Source: Thermochromatium tepidum ATCC 43061 (lineage in GTDB: Bacteria; Pseudomonadota; Gammaproteobacteria; Chromatiales; Chromatiaceae). Taken from it: a stretch of DNA of 64,000 nt. The stretch covers positions 1,411,501-1,475,500 of the forward strand of contig NZ_CP039268.1 of NCBI RefSeq assembly GCF_009664085.1, read 5' to 3'. The position numbers and the translations under genes are program-made. Under the pieces are notes generated by a model, which saw only the letters and a program-made list of their open reading frames with translations, searched no databases and was not told where the DNA came from. How positions within the stretch are numbered: the first letter of the stretch is position 1; each line of letters starts with the position of its first letter. This document shows, piece after piece, positions 8,607 through 18,625 of this stretch.

Positions 8607-8945
8607 TGGCACGGCCTTTGGACCGCACTTGGCCTGAACTGCTCTGGAGGCAGGGGCAGCCTGCCCCATAAGCCACCCAAGCATCCAATTCTTTAATCAA
8701 GGTGGCCCATCAAGACCATCGGGCCAGAAGGCTGCAACACGCTGCGAGCGGTCCGTGAACGATAGAACGCTTTCAAGCCCTGGCCCTGTCAAGGTGGAGC
8801 TCGTCGAAAGCGGGTCGGCGGGTCTGTAGGAGCGCCTTCAGGCGCGATCCACATCTGCCAAGATCGCGGCTAAAGCCGCTCCTACAGACGGTGTTCCATA
8901 GACGATTCTCGACGACAGCCGGTTGGTCGGTCTTGGGCAGCGCCC
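8607..8945. other. Convergent intergenic region with REP-like element
   Basis: The 339 bases between two convergent genes hold no credible gene. They contain a small hairpin GGGCAG-CTGCCC-like segment near 8653-8665 and a TGGCCC/GGGCCA stem near 8702-8725. The REP-like palindromic unit described separately lies at 8823-8889. Transcription from both sides probably ends here. Confidence 0.5.
8823..8889 (+). repeat. REP-like palindromic element, copy A
   Basis: A 12-bp outer inverted repeat (TCTGTAGGAGCG / CGCTCCTACAGA) encloses two small hairpins, GCGCC-TTCA-GGCGC and GCGGC-TAAA-GCCGC, giving a Y-shaped fold. The GTAGGAGCGGCTTTAGCCGCGA-like half is the kind of sequence known from gammaproteobacterial REP elements that RAYT transposases mobilise. 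An inverted second copy lies at 11121-11180. Confidence 0.85.
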
Positions 8946-10091
8946 CTACAAACGCGCGCTTAGGTCGCGCACGATAAAACCGCTCCAGGGTCCATCGACG
9001 CCCTTGGCGAGTCCGAGCACCTTGAAGCGCTCGCCCATGGCTGTCGGCAGGAGCAGTTGCTTGGCGCCGAGCGCGAGGTCGAGTGCGGCCTCCGGCGCGG
9101 ATGTCTGCATCAAGCGATCGATGCCGCAGCCGATCAGGAAATGCGCCTGGGTGGTGAAACCGGCCGGATCGAATCCGGCCGCGATGCCCGCCTCAGCCGC
9201 CGCCGTGAAATCGACATGGGCGGTGATGTCCTGGAGTCCAAGGTGAACATAGGGGTTGGAGTGGGCCCGATGACGATGGTGACAGCGCAGTGTGCCCATA
9301 CAACGCTCCGGTTGATAATACTCGGCGCGCGGATAGCCGTAGTCGATCAACAGGGCCAGTCCGCGTTCCAAGGCGATCGACAGGGTCGCAAGCCAAGGGG
9401 CCAGGCGCAGATTGATCTCGGACGTGTAGCCGGGCGCATCGGCCAGTCCCGCCGCGTGCAGGGAGGAAACTGCCTCGACCAGCCCCGGCGAGATGGGCGG
9501 GACGGCGACCTCGACGAGCCGGCCATCGCCTTCCGACACGCCGATCTCCAGGATCTCGCCGTCCATGCCGAGGCGAAAGCGATGCACCGGCATGGCATCG
9601 AGTACCTCGTTGGCGATCACGACCCCAGTGAAACGCTCGGGCAGGGCCGTCAGCCAGTCGCAGCGGGCAAGCAGGTGCGGGGCAGCCGCCTGGATGCTGG
9701 ACACTTGGCGGTCTTGAAGATCCGGGCTGGGTTCGAGGATCCGATAGCACTCGGGCAGTCGCCCCAGCGACTCCAGTTCCATCAGGATCTGCACGGCCAG
9801 CGCCCCGCTTCCGGCGCCAAACTCCAGGATCTCGCCGCCGCCGAGCCGTTCCAGGACCTCAGCGCACTGGACGGCCAGACAACACCCGAACAGGGGCGAG
9901 CACTCGGGTGCGGTGACGAAATCACCGCCCGGTCCGAACTTGGCTGCCCCGGCGACGTAGTAGCCGAGTCCGGGCGCATACAGGGCCAGTTCCATGAAGC
10001 GGTCGAAGGGAAGCACACCGTTGCGCGCCCGGATCTCAGCGCGGATCTGGTCTTCGAGCCGACGGCTGATCTCAGTTGCAGGGTCTTTCAT
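8946..10091 (-). CDS. MidA/NDUFAF7-family SAM-dependent methyltransferase
   Basis: The 381-residue protein belongs to the MidA family (DUF185). In mitochondria the homologue NDUFAF7 methylates an arginine of a complex I subunit; bacterial targets are not firmly known. Visible features are LPFDRFMELALYAPGLGYY at the N-terminus, GDFVTAPECSPLFG (about residues 56-69), the SAM-binding EILEFGAGSGALA (about 86-98) and later LLIDYGYPRAEYY. Length is normal. It overlaps folB by 4 bases and is surely cotranscribed with it. That pairing is frequent in gammaproteobacteria and does not itself reveal the target. Confidence 0.9.
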   Translation of the reverse strand: MKDPATEISRRLEDQIRAEIRARNGVLPFDRFMELALYAPGLGYYVAGAAKFGPGGDFVTAPECSPLFGCCLAVQCAEVLERLGGGEILEFGAGSGALAVQILMELESLGRLPECYRILEPSPDLQDRQVSSIQAAAPHLLARCDWLTALPERFTGVVIANEVLDAMPVHRFRLGMDGEILEIGVSEGDGRLVEVAVPPISPGLVEAVSSLHAAGLADAPGYTSEINLRLAPWLATLSIALERGLALLIDYGYPRAEYYQPERCMGTLRCHHRHRAHSNPYVHLGLQDITAHVDFTAAAEAGIAAGFDPAGFTTQAHFLIGCGIDRLMQTSAPEAALDLALGAKQLLLPTAMGERFKVLGLAKGVDGPWSGFIVRDLSARL

Positions 10092-10453
10092 GTGGACGAA
10101 CGCACCCCGCGCTCGATGACCACCCCGACATCGACCCCCTCCCCCACCGCGCCCGGCTTGTTGAGACTGAGGCGCAGCCAGGGGATACCGAACTCACGCA
10201 TCAAGAGCGCCGCACATTGCTCGGCCAGGGTCTCGACCAGTTCATGCCGATTGTGTCTGACCACCTCGGTCAGACGCCGGGCGACGGCTTCGTAGTCAAG
10301 CGCATCGGCGATACGGTCGCTGGCCGCCGCGCGCGCCACGTCGCTCGCCATCTCTAGATCCAGGATCAGCGGGCGCGTGGTCTGTTTTTCCCAATCGTGG
10401 ATACCGATTCGGGTGTCGAGGCGCAGACCGCGAATGAAGACGATGTCAGTCAT
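10088..10453 (-). CDS. folB: Dihydroneopterin aldolase
   Basis: FolB converts 7,8-dihydroneopterin to 6-hydroxymethyl-dihydropterin and glycolaldehyde in folate synthesis. The 121-residue protein has the family pattern IRGLRLDTRIGIHDWEK near the start. It also has ALDYEAVARRL and the C-terminal LSLNKPGAV, where the conserved lysine lies. Length is typical (118-122). It is divergent from plsY with a 47-base gap, an arrangement seen widely in gammaproteobacteria, and it overlaps the MidA-type methyltransferase gene. Confidence 0.95.
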   Translation of the reverse strand: MTDIVFIRGLRLDTRIGIHDWEKQTTRPLILDLEMASDVARAAASDRIADALDYEAVARRLTEVVRHNRHELVETLAEQCAALLMREFGIPWLRLSLNKPGAVGEGVDVGVVIERGVRSST

Positions 10454-10500
10454 GGTACAGTTTTTGGCCTCGTGTCCGATTCCAAACTCAGATTCTATCC

Positions 10501-11103
10501 ATGATCATAGCCACACTCCTCATCTTCGCCGCCTATCTACTCGGCTCGATCTCCAGCGCCATCATCGTCTGCCGTCTGATGGGACTGCCGGACCCGCGCA
10601 CCCAGGGCTCGAACAATCCGGGCGCCACCAACGTCCTGCGCATCGGCGGCAAGAAGGCCGCCGCCATCACGCTCCTTGGCGACAGTCTCAAGGGATTGCT
10701 CCCCATGCTCGTCGGTCATGCCCTGGGCGCCGACCCCAGCGTGCTTGCCGGGATCGGACTGGCCGCCTTCATCGGCCATCTCTACCCGGTGTTCTTCGGC
10801 TTCAAGGGCGGCAAGGGTGTGGCCACGGCGCTCGGCGTGCAGTTCGGGCTCTACTGGCCGATCGGGCTCTGTGTCGCGGCTGTGTGGCTATTCGTGGCCA
10901 GGGTGCTCAAGATCTCATCGCTCTCGGGGCTGATCTCGATGGCGTTGGCGCCGCTCTTCGTCTGGCTGTTCTGGGACGAGAAGACACTGATCGGGATGCA
11001 GCTCATCATCACCGGTCTGCTGATCTGGCGTCATCGCAGCAATATCCGTAATCTGCTCGACGGCACCGAGGGTCGGATCAGCGCCAAGGCCCCCTCGGAC
11101 TGA
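10501..11103 (+). CDS. plsY: Acyl-phosphate:glycerol-3-phosphate acyltransferase
   Basis: PlsY transfers an acyl group from acyl-phosphate to glycerol-3-phosphate, starting phospholipid synthesis in the inner membrane. The 200-residue polytopic protein carries the three conserved loop motifs: GSNNPGATNVLR, HLYPVFFGFKGGKGVATALG and the C-terminal IWRHRSNIRNLL. About five membrane helices are visible. Length matches the family. It stands divergently to folB and is followed by an inverted REP-like element, so it is probably monocistronic. Confidence 0.96.
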   Translation: MIIATLLIFAAYLLGSISSAIIVCRLMGLPDPRTQGSNNPGATNVLRIGGKKAAAITLLGDSLKGLLPMLVGHALGADPSVLAGIGLAAFIGHLYPVFFGFKGGKGVATALGVQFGLYWPIGLCVAAVWLFVARVLKISSLSGLISMALAPLFVWLFWDEKTLIGMQLIITGLLIWRHRSNIRNLLDGTEGRISAKAPSD

Positions 11104-11120
11104 GGCGGCCAACGCATCCC

Positions 11121-11180
11121 GTAGGATCGGCTTTAGCCGCGATCTTGGCAGATGTGGATTGCGCCTGAAGGCGCCCTACC
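11121..11180 (-). repeat. REP-like palindromic element, copy B (inverted)
   Basis: This is nearly the reverse complement of copy A: the central GATCTTGGCAGATGTGGAT block is shared, as are both inner hairpins (CGGCTTTAGCCG, GCGCCTGAAGGCGC). The outer arms are shorter (GTAGG / CCTAC). Copies A and B flank the methyltransferase-folB-plsY block in opposite orientations. Confidence 0.83.
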
Positions 11181-11259
11181 CCACCAAAGCGACCTTTGAC
11201 TTTGAGGGGAGGTGCGGTTCGGACATTGGCCAGATTTTCTCGGACATTGATGAGCGGCC

Positions 11260-12474
11260 ATGAACGATTCGGTCCCGAAGTCGGCCCCAGACGCGATCCA
11301 CCCACACGATGGACTGGATCAACTGGTGGTCAGCAGTCATCTCCATCGCTCGGTGCTCGACGCCTTGCCGGCACAGATCGCCGTGCTCGATCAGGAGGCC
11401 CGGTTGCTCGCGGTCAACCGCGCCTGGCGTGCCTTTTCGGCTGAACAGGGCCGCGACGATCACGTCTGGAAAGACAGCGATCCCCGAACGCTCGCTGCCT
11501 GCCGCTGGTCGGGCGAGCAACCGGATGCGATCGCGCTCACGGCGGCCCGCGGCATTGAGGATGTCATCCAAGGCCGCCGCCTCTGTTTTAGTATCGAGTA
11601 TCCCTGTCACACGGCGCAGCGCCAGTGCTGGCTGCTGATGCGCGCCTTCCCCTTGCAGGGCGAGCAAGAAGGCGCCGTCGTTACCTATCTGGACATCACC
11701 GAGCGCCGGCTGGCCGAGGAGGAGGCGCGGCGCGCGCGCGACGCCCTGGCCCGGGTGGCACGGCTCGATGCCGTCGGCGTACTGGCCTCCTCGCTCGTCC
11801 ATGAACTGCTCCAGCCGCTGAGCGCGGCCGGTTTCTATTGTAGCGCCGCCGGTCAGCTCGCCAAGGGACCGTCCGCCGACCCAAGGCGTCTGCTGGAGGT
11901 CATTCGGTGCATCGACGATCAGGTCCATCGCGCGGGTGACATCATGGAACGTCTGCGCGCCTTTCTGCGTGGACTCAAGGTCCATCGGGTGCGGGTGCCG
12001 GTCGACCAGGTGCTCAAGCGCGCCCTGGATCTGGTGCGCTGGTTTGCCAACGACCGTCAGGTAAGACTGGAGCTGATCGCACCTGGAGAACTGCCCGAGA
12101 TCGAGGGCGATCCGGTGCAGATCGAGCAGGTGTTGGTCAATCTGATCTGCAACGCGGTGCAGGCGATCGACATGAGCGGATGCGTCCAGCGCGAGGTGCG
12201 TATCGAAGTCGTGCCCGGTCTGGGTGAAATCGAATTCATCGTGCGCGACACCGGACCTGGCCTGCCGCCTGGGCGACAGGCCGCCATCTTTGACATCTTC
12301 GAATCGAACACTGAGGCAGGGCTAGGGTTGGGTCTGGCGATCAGTCGCGCGATTGCCGAGGACCACGGCGGACGGCTCTGGGCCGAACCAGCACCGACTG
12401 AGGGCGCAGTCTTCCATTTCACCCTCCCCACGGCCTGGGACGAGGACTCCAATGACTCAAACCCACCGGTCTAG
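11260..12474 (+). CDS. Orphan PAS-domain sensor histidine kinase
   Basis: The 404-residue protein has no signal peptide or membrane helix and should be cytoplasmic. Residues 28-150 form a PAS-like sensor ending in the usual YLDITERR junction. A dimerisation helix follows with phospho-acceptor H181 in [12 protein letters not shown]. The ATP-binding domain has the N box ([13 protein letters not shown]), G1 (DTGPGLPPG), F box (IFDIFES) and G2 ([12 protein letters not shown]). The HE-x-x-QPL box is that of FixL/NtrB-like kinases. No response regulator is adjacent, so its partner is elsewhere. What the PAS domain senses cannot be told. Its stop overlaps the end of the convergent tsaD gene by 4 bases. 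Confidence 0.9.
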   Translation: MNDSVPKSAPDAIHPHDGLDQLVVSSHLHRSVLDALPAQIAVLDQEARLLAVNRAWRAFSAEQGRDDHVWKDSDPRTLAACRWSGEQPDAIALTAARGIEDVIQGRRLCFSIEYPCHTAQRQCWLLMRAFPLQGEQEGAVVTYLDITERRLAEEEARRARDALARVARLDAVGVLASSLVHELLQPLSAAGFYCSAAGQLAKGPSADPRRLLEVIRCIDDQVHRAGDIMERLRAFLRGLKVHRVRVPVDQVLKRALDLVRWFANDRQVRLELIAPGELPEIEGDPVQIEQVLVNLICNAVQAIDMSGCVQREVRIEVVPGLGEIEFIVRDTGPGLPPGRQAAIFDIFESNTEAGLGLGLAISRAIAEDHGGRLWAEPAPTEGAVFHFTLPTAWDEDSNDSNPPV

Positions 12475-13523
12475 GGCGCAGCACCCCTGCCCACGATCGG
12501 CGCTAATTCCTCCATCGGCCAGCGCGCACGCGGCTTGAAAGCGAGCGGCTCGGTCTGGCCAGCCAGCAATCGCTGACAGCCCGCAAAGGCGATCATGGCC
12601 CCGTTGTCGGTGCAGAACGCCGGGCGCGGATAGTAGGTCTGGCCACCCTCAGCGGCGATGGCCTGATTCATGCGTTCACGCAGACGGCGGTTGGCGCTTA
12701 CACCGCCGACGAGGACGAGCCGCTCTCGCCCGGTCTCGCGCAGGGCACGCCGGCACTTGATCACCAGGGTGTCGACTACCGCCTCCTCGAAGGCGCGTGC
12801 GATGTCGGCGCGGGTCTGCTCGGGGTCAGCAGCCTGGGGCAGCTCCGTCTGCAGGGCGTTTAACGTAAAGGTCTTGAGCCCACTGAAGCTAAACTCCAAC
12901 CCCGGACGGTCGGTCATGGGTCGGGGGAAACGGAAGCGCTCAGGATCGCCATGCTCAGCCAGCCGCGCCAGCTCGGGTCCGCCCGGATAGGGGAGGCCGA
13001 GGATCTTGGCCGTCTTGTCGAACGCCTCGCCCGCCGCGTCGTCAACCGACTCGCCCAGGATGCGATAATGCCCGATACCAAGCACATCGACCAACTGGGT
13101 GTGTCCGCCCGAGACTAAGAGCGCCACGAAGGGGAACGCGGGCGCTGGTTCTTCCAGGAGCGGCGCCAGCAGATGCCCCTCCAGGTGATGCACCCCGATC
13201 GCAGGGACCTTCCAGGCCCAGGCCAGCGCACGCCCGAGCGCCGAACCGACCAGCAGCGCCCCGATCAGACCCGGACCGGCGGTGTAGGCCACGCCGTCGA
13301 TGTGCGTGCGTCTGAGTCCGGACTCGTCGAGCACCTGACGGATCAGCGGCAGGGTCTTGCGGATATGGTCGCGCGAGGCCAGCTCCGGCACCACGCCGCC
13401 GTATTCGGCATGGATCTCGACCTGGCTGTAGACGGCCTGCGCTAGCAGTCCGCGCCCGTGTTCGTACACGGCAATCCCAGTCTCGTCGCACGAGGTCTCG
13501 ATTCCCAACACTCGCATCGTCAT
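12471..13523 (-). CDS. tsaD: tRNA N6-threonylcarbamoyladenosine transferase subunit
   Basis: TsaD (Kae1/YgjD) transfers the threonylcarbamoyl group to A37 of tRNAs reading ANN codons, working with TsaB, TsaE and TsaC. The 350-residue protein begins [16 protein letters not shown]. It has the metal-binding HHLEGH motif, the nucleotide loop [11 protein letters not shown] and the C-terminal [13 protein letters not shown]. Length is normal. It is divergent from rpsU with a 151-base gap, a standard arrangement in gammaproteobacteria. A second in-frame ATG two codons downstream (13517) is an equally possible start. Confidence 0.97.
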   Translation of the reverse strand: MTMRVLGIETSCDETGIAVYEHGRGLLAQAVYSQVEIHAEYGGVVPELASRDHIRKTLPLIRQVLDESGLRRTHIDGVAYTAGPGLIGALLVGSALGRALAWAWKVPAIGVHHLEGHLLAPLLEEPAPAFPFVALLVSGGHTQLVDVLGIGHYRILGESVDDAAGEAFDKTAKILGLPYPGGPELARLAEHGDPERFRFPRPMTDRPGLEFSFSGLKTFTLNALQTELPQAADPEQTRADIARAFEEAVVDTLVIKCRRALRETGRERLVLVGGVSANRRLRERMNQAIAAEGGQTYYPRPAFCTDNGAMIAFAGCQRLLAGQTEPLAFKPRARWPMEELAPIVGRGAAP

Positions 13524-13582
13524 TTAAGCCCCGCAAGGCGCCTGAAGTCCAAAAAATCCGAAGAATCTTTGCATCATAGCCT

Positions 13583-13612
13583 TTGCGCGGACGATCGACC
13601 ATGCGCTAGAAT
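13583..13612 (+). promoter_or_regulatory. Candidate sigma70 promoter for rpsU
   Basis: TTGCGC (13583-13588) and TAGAAT (13607-13612) are separated by 18 bases and lie 63 bases upstream of the rpsU start, in the tsaD-rpsU divergent gap. This is a sequence match only. Confidence 0.5.
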
Positions 13613-13674
13613 CTGGGATCTTTTTACCTCGACCTTATCCATCAACCGGAAACAGACTTTAAGGAATTTCTGCT

Positions 13675-13890
13675 ATGCCCAGCGTTCGCGTCAAAGAAAA
13701 CGAGCCATTTGAGGTTGCCATGCGGCGTTTCAAGCGTTCCTGCGAGAAGGCAGGGGTGCTTGCCGAGGTCCGTCGGCGTGAGTTCTACGAGAAGCCGACC
13801 TCCGAGCGCAAGCGCAAGAAGGCCGCCGCCATCAAACGTCATCAGAAGAAACTCCAGCGCGAAGCCCGTCGTTGGGAACGACCGTACTGA
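13675..13890 (+). CDS. rpsU: 30S ribosomal protein S21
   Basis: The 71-residue, very basic protein is a full-length S21 ([20 protein letters not shown], then [18 protein letters not shown]). S21 takes part in initiation on the small ribosomal subunit. It heads the classic macromolecular synthesis operon, followed here by yqeY, dnaG and rpoD, linking translation, replication priming and transcription initiation. A likely promoter lies 63 bases upstream. Confidence 0.98.
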   Translation: MPSVRVKENEPFEVAMRRFKRSCEKAGVLAEVRRREFYEKPTSERKRKKAAAIKRHQKKLQREARRWERPY

Positions 13891-13981
13891 GTCCGGCGTG
13901 CCCAGTGAGTGGTCGATATGTTTCGTGGCCTAGTCATTCCCTTTAGACCTTTCAAGATCGAACCCCGCGAAGTACTGACCC

Positions 13982-14431
13982 ATGGGTATGCTCAAGTCGC
14001 GCATTCAGGATGACATGAAGACCGCCATGAAGGCGGGAGACAAGCCCAGGCTCGGCGTGATCCGGCTGATACTGGCCGCCATCAAGCAACGCGAGGTCGA
14101 CGAGCGCATCGAACTCGACGACACCCAGACGCTGGCCGTGCTCGACAAGATGGTCAAGCAGCGGCGCGACTCGATTGGCCAGTACGAGCGTGCCGGGCGC
14201 GAGGATCTGGCTGAGGTCGAGCGCTTCGAGATCGGGGTCATCCAGGGCTACCTACCCGCCGCGCTGACTGAGGCCGAGATCGCCGCCCTGGTCGAGGAGG
14301 CCGTCGCCGCCTCCGGTGCTGCCACCCTGAGCGACATGGGCAAGGTGATGAACCTGCTGCGTCCCCGGGTTCAGGGCCGCGCCGACATGGGCGCCGTCAG
14401 CGCCCTCGTCAAGCAGCGCCTCGGAGGCTAG
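13982..14431 (+). CDS. GatB/YqeY domain protein
   Basis: The 149-residue protein (LKSRIQDDMKTAMKAGDKPR... FEIGVIQGYLPAALTEAEI... MGKVMNLLRPRVQGRADMG) is a stand-alone YqeY. This helical domain is homologous to the tRNA-binding tail of the GatB amidotransferase subunit. Its role is unproven. It is often found between rpsU and dnaG, as here, 91 bases after rpsU and 21 before dnaG. An internal ATG at 13988 is an alternative start. Confidence 0.93.
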   Translation: MGMLKSRIQDDMKTAMKAGDKPRLGVIRLILAAIKQREVDERIELDDTQTLAVLDKMVKQRRDSIGQYERAGREDLAEVERFEIGVIQGYLPAALTEAEIAALVEEAVAASGAATLSDMGKVMNLLRPRVQGRADMGAVSALVKQRLGG

Positions 14432-14452
14432 ACCGCGCCGCGCGTGCCTTGC

Positions 14453-16186
14453 ATGGCCGGACGTATCCCGCCCGAATTCATCGATCAGCTGCTCGCGCGA
14501 ACCGATATCGTCGAACTCATCGGCTCGCGCCTCCAGTTACGCAAGGCCGGGCGCGAATTTCAGGCCCGCTGTCCCTTCCACGACGAAAAGACCCCATCCT
14601 TCAGCGTCAGTCCCGACAAGCAGTTCTACCACTGCTTCGGCTGCGGCGCGCACGGCACCGCCATCGGCTTTCTGATGGCGTACGACCATCTCTCCTTCCG
14701 CGAGGCAGTGGAGGAACTGGCCGAACGTGCCGGATTGGAGATCCCAAGCGACGGCACTCCGATGCAGAGTGCGCCGGATCATGGGCCGCTCTATCGGCTG
14801 ATGGAGGACGTGGCACTCTATTACCGCCGCCAACTGCGCGAACATCCTCAAGCCCAGGATGCCCTTGAGTATCTCAAGGGACGCGGTCTGACCGGCGAGA
14901 TCGCGGCACGCTTTGGTCTCGGTTATGCACCGGCGCATGGCAATCCTGTGCTCACCCAGTTCGGGCAAGACGCCGCAGCGCGTGTCAGACTCCAGACCGT
15001 CGGCCTGATCTCCGAGCAAGACGGACGACCCTACGACAAGTTCCGCAACCGCGTGATGTTCCCGATCCGCGACCGGCGCGGGCGTGTCATCGGCTTTGGT
15101 GGGCGTGTGCTCGGCAACGGCAAGCCCAAATATCTCAACTCACCCGAGACGCCGATCTTCCACAAGGGTCACGAGCTCTACGGACTGTATGAGGCCCAGC
15201 GCGCCAATCGCACATTTGACACCCTGATCGTGGTCGAGGGCTATCTCGACGTCGTCGCCCTGGCGCAGTTCGGGATCACCAATGCCGTAGCTACGCTCGG
15301 CACCGCGACTACGCCCGAGCATCTCAAGCAGTTGTTCAAGTGCGCGCCGGACATCGTCTTTTGCTTTGACGGCGACCAAGCCGGACGCGCGGGGGCGTGG
15401 AAGGCGCTGGAGACCGCCCTCCCCCAAGCGACCGGACATCAGGCGATCCGCTTTCTGTTCCTGCCCGAGGGCGATGATCCGGATACCCTGGTGCGTCGTG
15501 AAGGGGCCGAAGGCTTTCGATCACGCCTAAAGCAGGCCCAACCCTTGTCCGATTTTCTCTTCGAGCATCTGCGCGAATCCATGGACACCACCACACTGGA
15601 CGGACGCGCGCGCTTCGCCAGCCGGATCCAACCCCACATCGAACGTCTGCCCAATGGGCTCTATCGTGACCTACTGATCAAACGACTCGCCGATTTTACC
15701 GGCGTGCCAACGCTCAAGTCGGCTGCTGAGCACCGCCCTCGGCCCAGGGCGCGGCCTGCCAAGCCCGCGCGCCCAAGTCTGGTCGCCCAGGCCATTGCAC
15801 TGCTCCTCGACCGCCCCGACCTGGCACCCCAGGCGTTGACGATCAGTGACGACTGGCGCCGCTCGACCCAGCGCGGCGTCGACATCCTGATCCGACTGCT
15901 CGATCGGCTCAGTCAGGCACCTGAGCTCACCAAAGCCCAACTCCTGGAAGGCTGGCGCGAGCATCCCTATTTTGGCGCTCTACAACGCTTGAGCGTGCAT
16001 CCCTTTTTGCAAGACATCGGTGCCGAGGGTGCCGCTGCCGAGCTGACAGGCGCCATCGAACGGCTGAGCAATGAGGTGCGCGAGCACGAATGGCGCCAAT
16101 TGCTCAACAAACGCAGTCCGAGCGAATGGACACCAGAGGAGCGCGCCCGACTCGCCCGGAGCCTCAAAAAACGGGCGCCTGACTAG
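14453..16186 (+). CDS. dnaG: DNA primase
   Basis: DnaG makes RNA primers for replication. The 577-residue protein has an N-terminal CHC2 zinc finger (C40, H43, C61, C64 in CPFH...CFGCG). A TOPRIM catalytic core follows with LIVVEGYLDVVAL and the acidic FCFDGDQAGR, and a C-terminal DnaB-helicase-binding region (from about residue 425). The linker near 425-440 is rich in R, P and A. I prefer the ATG at 14453 (MAGRIPPEF) over a GTG three codons upstream because primases normally start close to this point. It lies in the rpsU-rpoD operon. Confidence 0.97.
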   Translation: MAGRIPPEFIDQLLARTDIVELIGSRLQLRKAGREFQARCPFHDEKTPSFSVSPDKQFYHCFGCGAHGTAIGFLMAYDHLSFREAVEELAERAGLEIPSDGTPMQSAPDHGPLYRLMEDVALYYRRQLREHPQAQDALEYLKGRGLTGEIAARFGLGYAPAHGNPVLTQFGQDAAARVRLQTVGLISEQDGRPYDKFRNRVMFPIRDRRGRVIGFGGRVLGNGKPKYLNSPETPIFHKGHELYGLYEAQRANRTFDTLIVVEGYLDVVALAQFGITNAVATLGTATTPEHLKQLFKCAPDIVFCFDGDQAGRAGAWKALETALPQATGHQAIRFLFLPEGDDPDTLVRREGAEGFRSRLKQAQPLSDFLFEHLRESMDTTTLDGRARFASRIQPHIERLPNGLYRDLLIKRLADFTGVPTLKSAAEHRPRPRARPAKPARPSLVAQAIALLLDRPDLAPQALTISDDWRRSTQRGVDILIRLLDRLSQAPELTKAQLLEGWREHPYFGALQRLSVHPFLQDIGAEGAAAELTGAIERLSNEVREHEWRQLLNKRSPSEWTPEERARLARSLKKRAPD

Positions 16187-16313
16187 CTTTTTTAGCGAGA
16201 TCGTCTATCTATTCTTTGGTCAGCCTCCAAGAAGCGGATGGGGTCCACCCGACCATCTTGCACAAGACCCACCGAGGCCGGCTATCCTCCTCTCTACATA
16301 AGAGAGAATATCG

Positions 16314-16322
16314 TGCTAGAAT
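16314..16322 (+). promoter_or_regulatory. Candidate extended -10 element upstream of rpoD
   Basis: TGCTAGAAT (TG-n-TAGAAT) lies 52 bases before the rpoD ATG, in a 187-base gap after dnaG. No good -35 is seen, as is allowed for extended -10 promoters. It could give rpoD an internal promoter, as known in enterobacteria, but this is only a motif match. Confidence 0.4.
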
Positions 16323-16373
16323 GCATGGTTTTCCTTTGAGCCGACTTTGGCAGTATCCAGATCAAGGTACCTC

Positions 16374-18245
<1,872 letters not shown>

Positions 18246-18291
18246 TCGGACTTGGCGCCAGGGAAGGCGCAACAATCTGTTACTGGTCTTG

Positions 18292-18367
18292 GGGCCGTTA
18301 GCACAGCGGTGAGTGCGGGGGACTCATAATCCCTTGGTCGTAGGTTCGAATCCTACACGGCCCACCA
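18292..18367 (+). tRNA. tRNA with CAU anticodon, probably tRNA-Ile2
   Basis: A complete 76-nt cloverleaf: acceptor GGGCCGT/ACGGCCC, anticodon loop CTCATAA, T arm GTAGG-TTCGAAT-CCTAC, encoded CCA. The D-arm/anticodon/variable stretch (ACTCATAAT..CTTGGTCG) and the place right after rpoD resemble gammaproteobacterial tRNA-Ile(CAU). In that tRNA C34 is changed to lysidine by TilS so that it reads AUA. Elongator tRNA-Met has the same anticodon and is not fully excluded. Confidence 0.85.
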
Positions 18368-18374
18368 AAAAACA

Positions 18375-18404
18375 ACGGCTTAGATGGTCTCCCGTCTAAG
18401 CCGT
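18375..18404 (+). terminator. Hairpin terminator after the CAU tRNA
   Basis: ACGGCTTAGA / TCTAAGCCGT form a perfect 10-bp stem with a 10-base loop, starting 8 bases after the tRNA. The following GTTCTTTGG is only weakly T-rich, so termination may be partial. It would end the rpsU-rpoD-tRNA transcript. Confidence 0.7.
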
Positions 18405-18489
18405 GTTCTTTGGTGCGCCCGGTGGGGGCGCAGTCTTGGAAGGTGTCGGCCTGGCGACCAGGCTAGGGCGCTAACCGCTTGACCTGAAA

Positions 18490-18564
18490 TGGTGGGCGCA
18501 GGTGGGATCGAACCACCGACCCCTGCCGTGTGAAAGCAGTGCTCTCCCGCTGAGCTATGCGCCC
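18490..18564 (-). tRNA. tRNA-Val (CAC anticodon)
   Basis: On the minus strand a 75-nt cloverleaf reads GGGCGCATAGCTCAGC at the 5' end. The anticodon loop TTCACAC (anticodon CAC, codon GUG) is closed by CTGCT/GGCAG. The T arm is GGTGG-TTCGATC-CCACC and CCA is encoded. It follows purL on the same strand by 61 bases. Confidence 0.93.
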
Positions 18565-18625
18565 AAATGAGGGTCGGATGATAGCCGGATCAGCAGGGCC
18601 TGGCAAGCCCCGCCGTGCCCCCCAA

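Noticed and set aside
18292-18367. Reading the CAU tRNA as elongator tRNA-Met
   Set aside because: Its position after rpoD and its variable-loop sequence fit tRNA-Ile2 better, though this is not decisive without the tRNA set of the genome.
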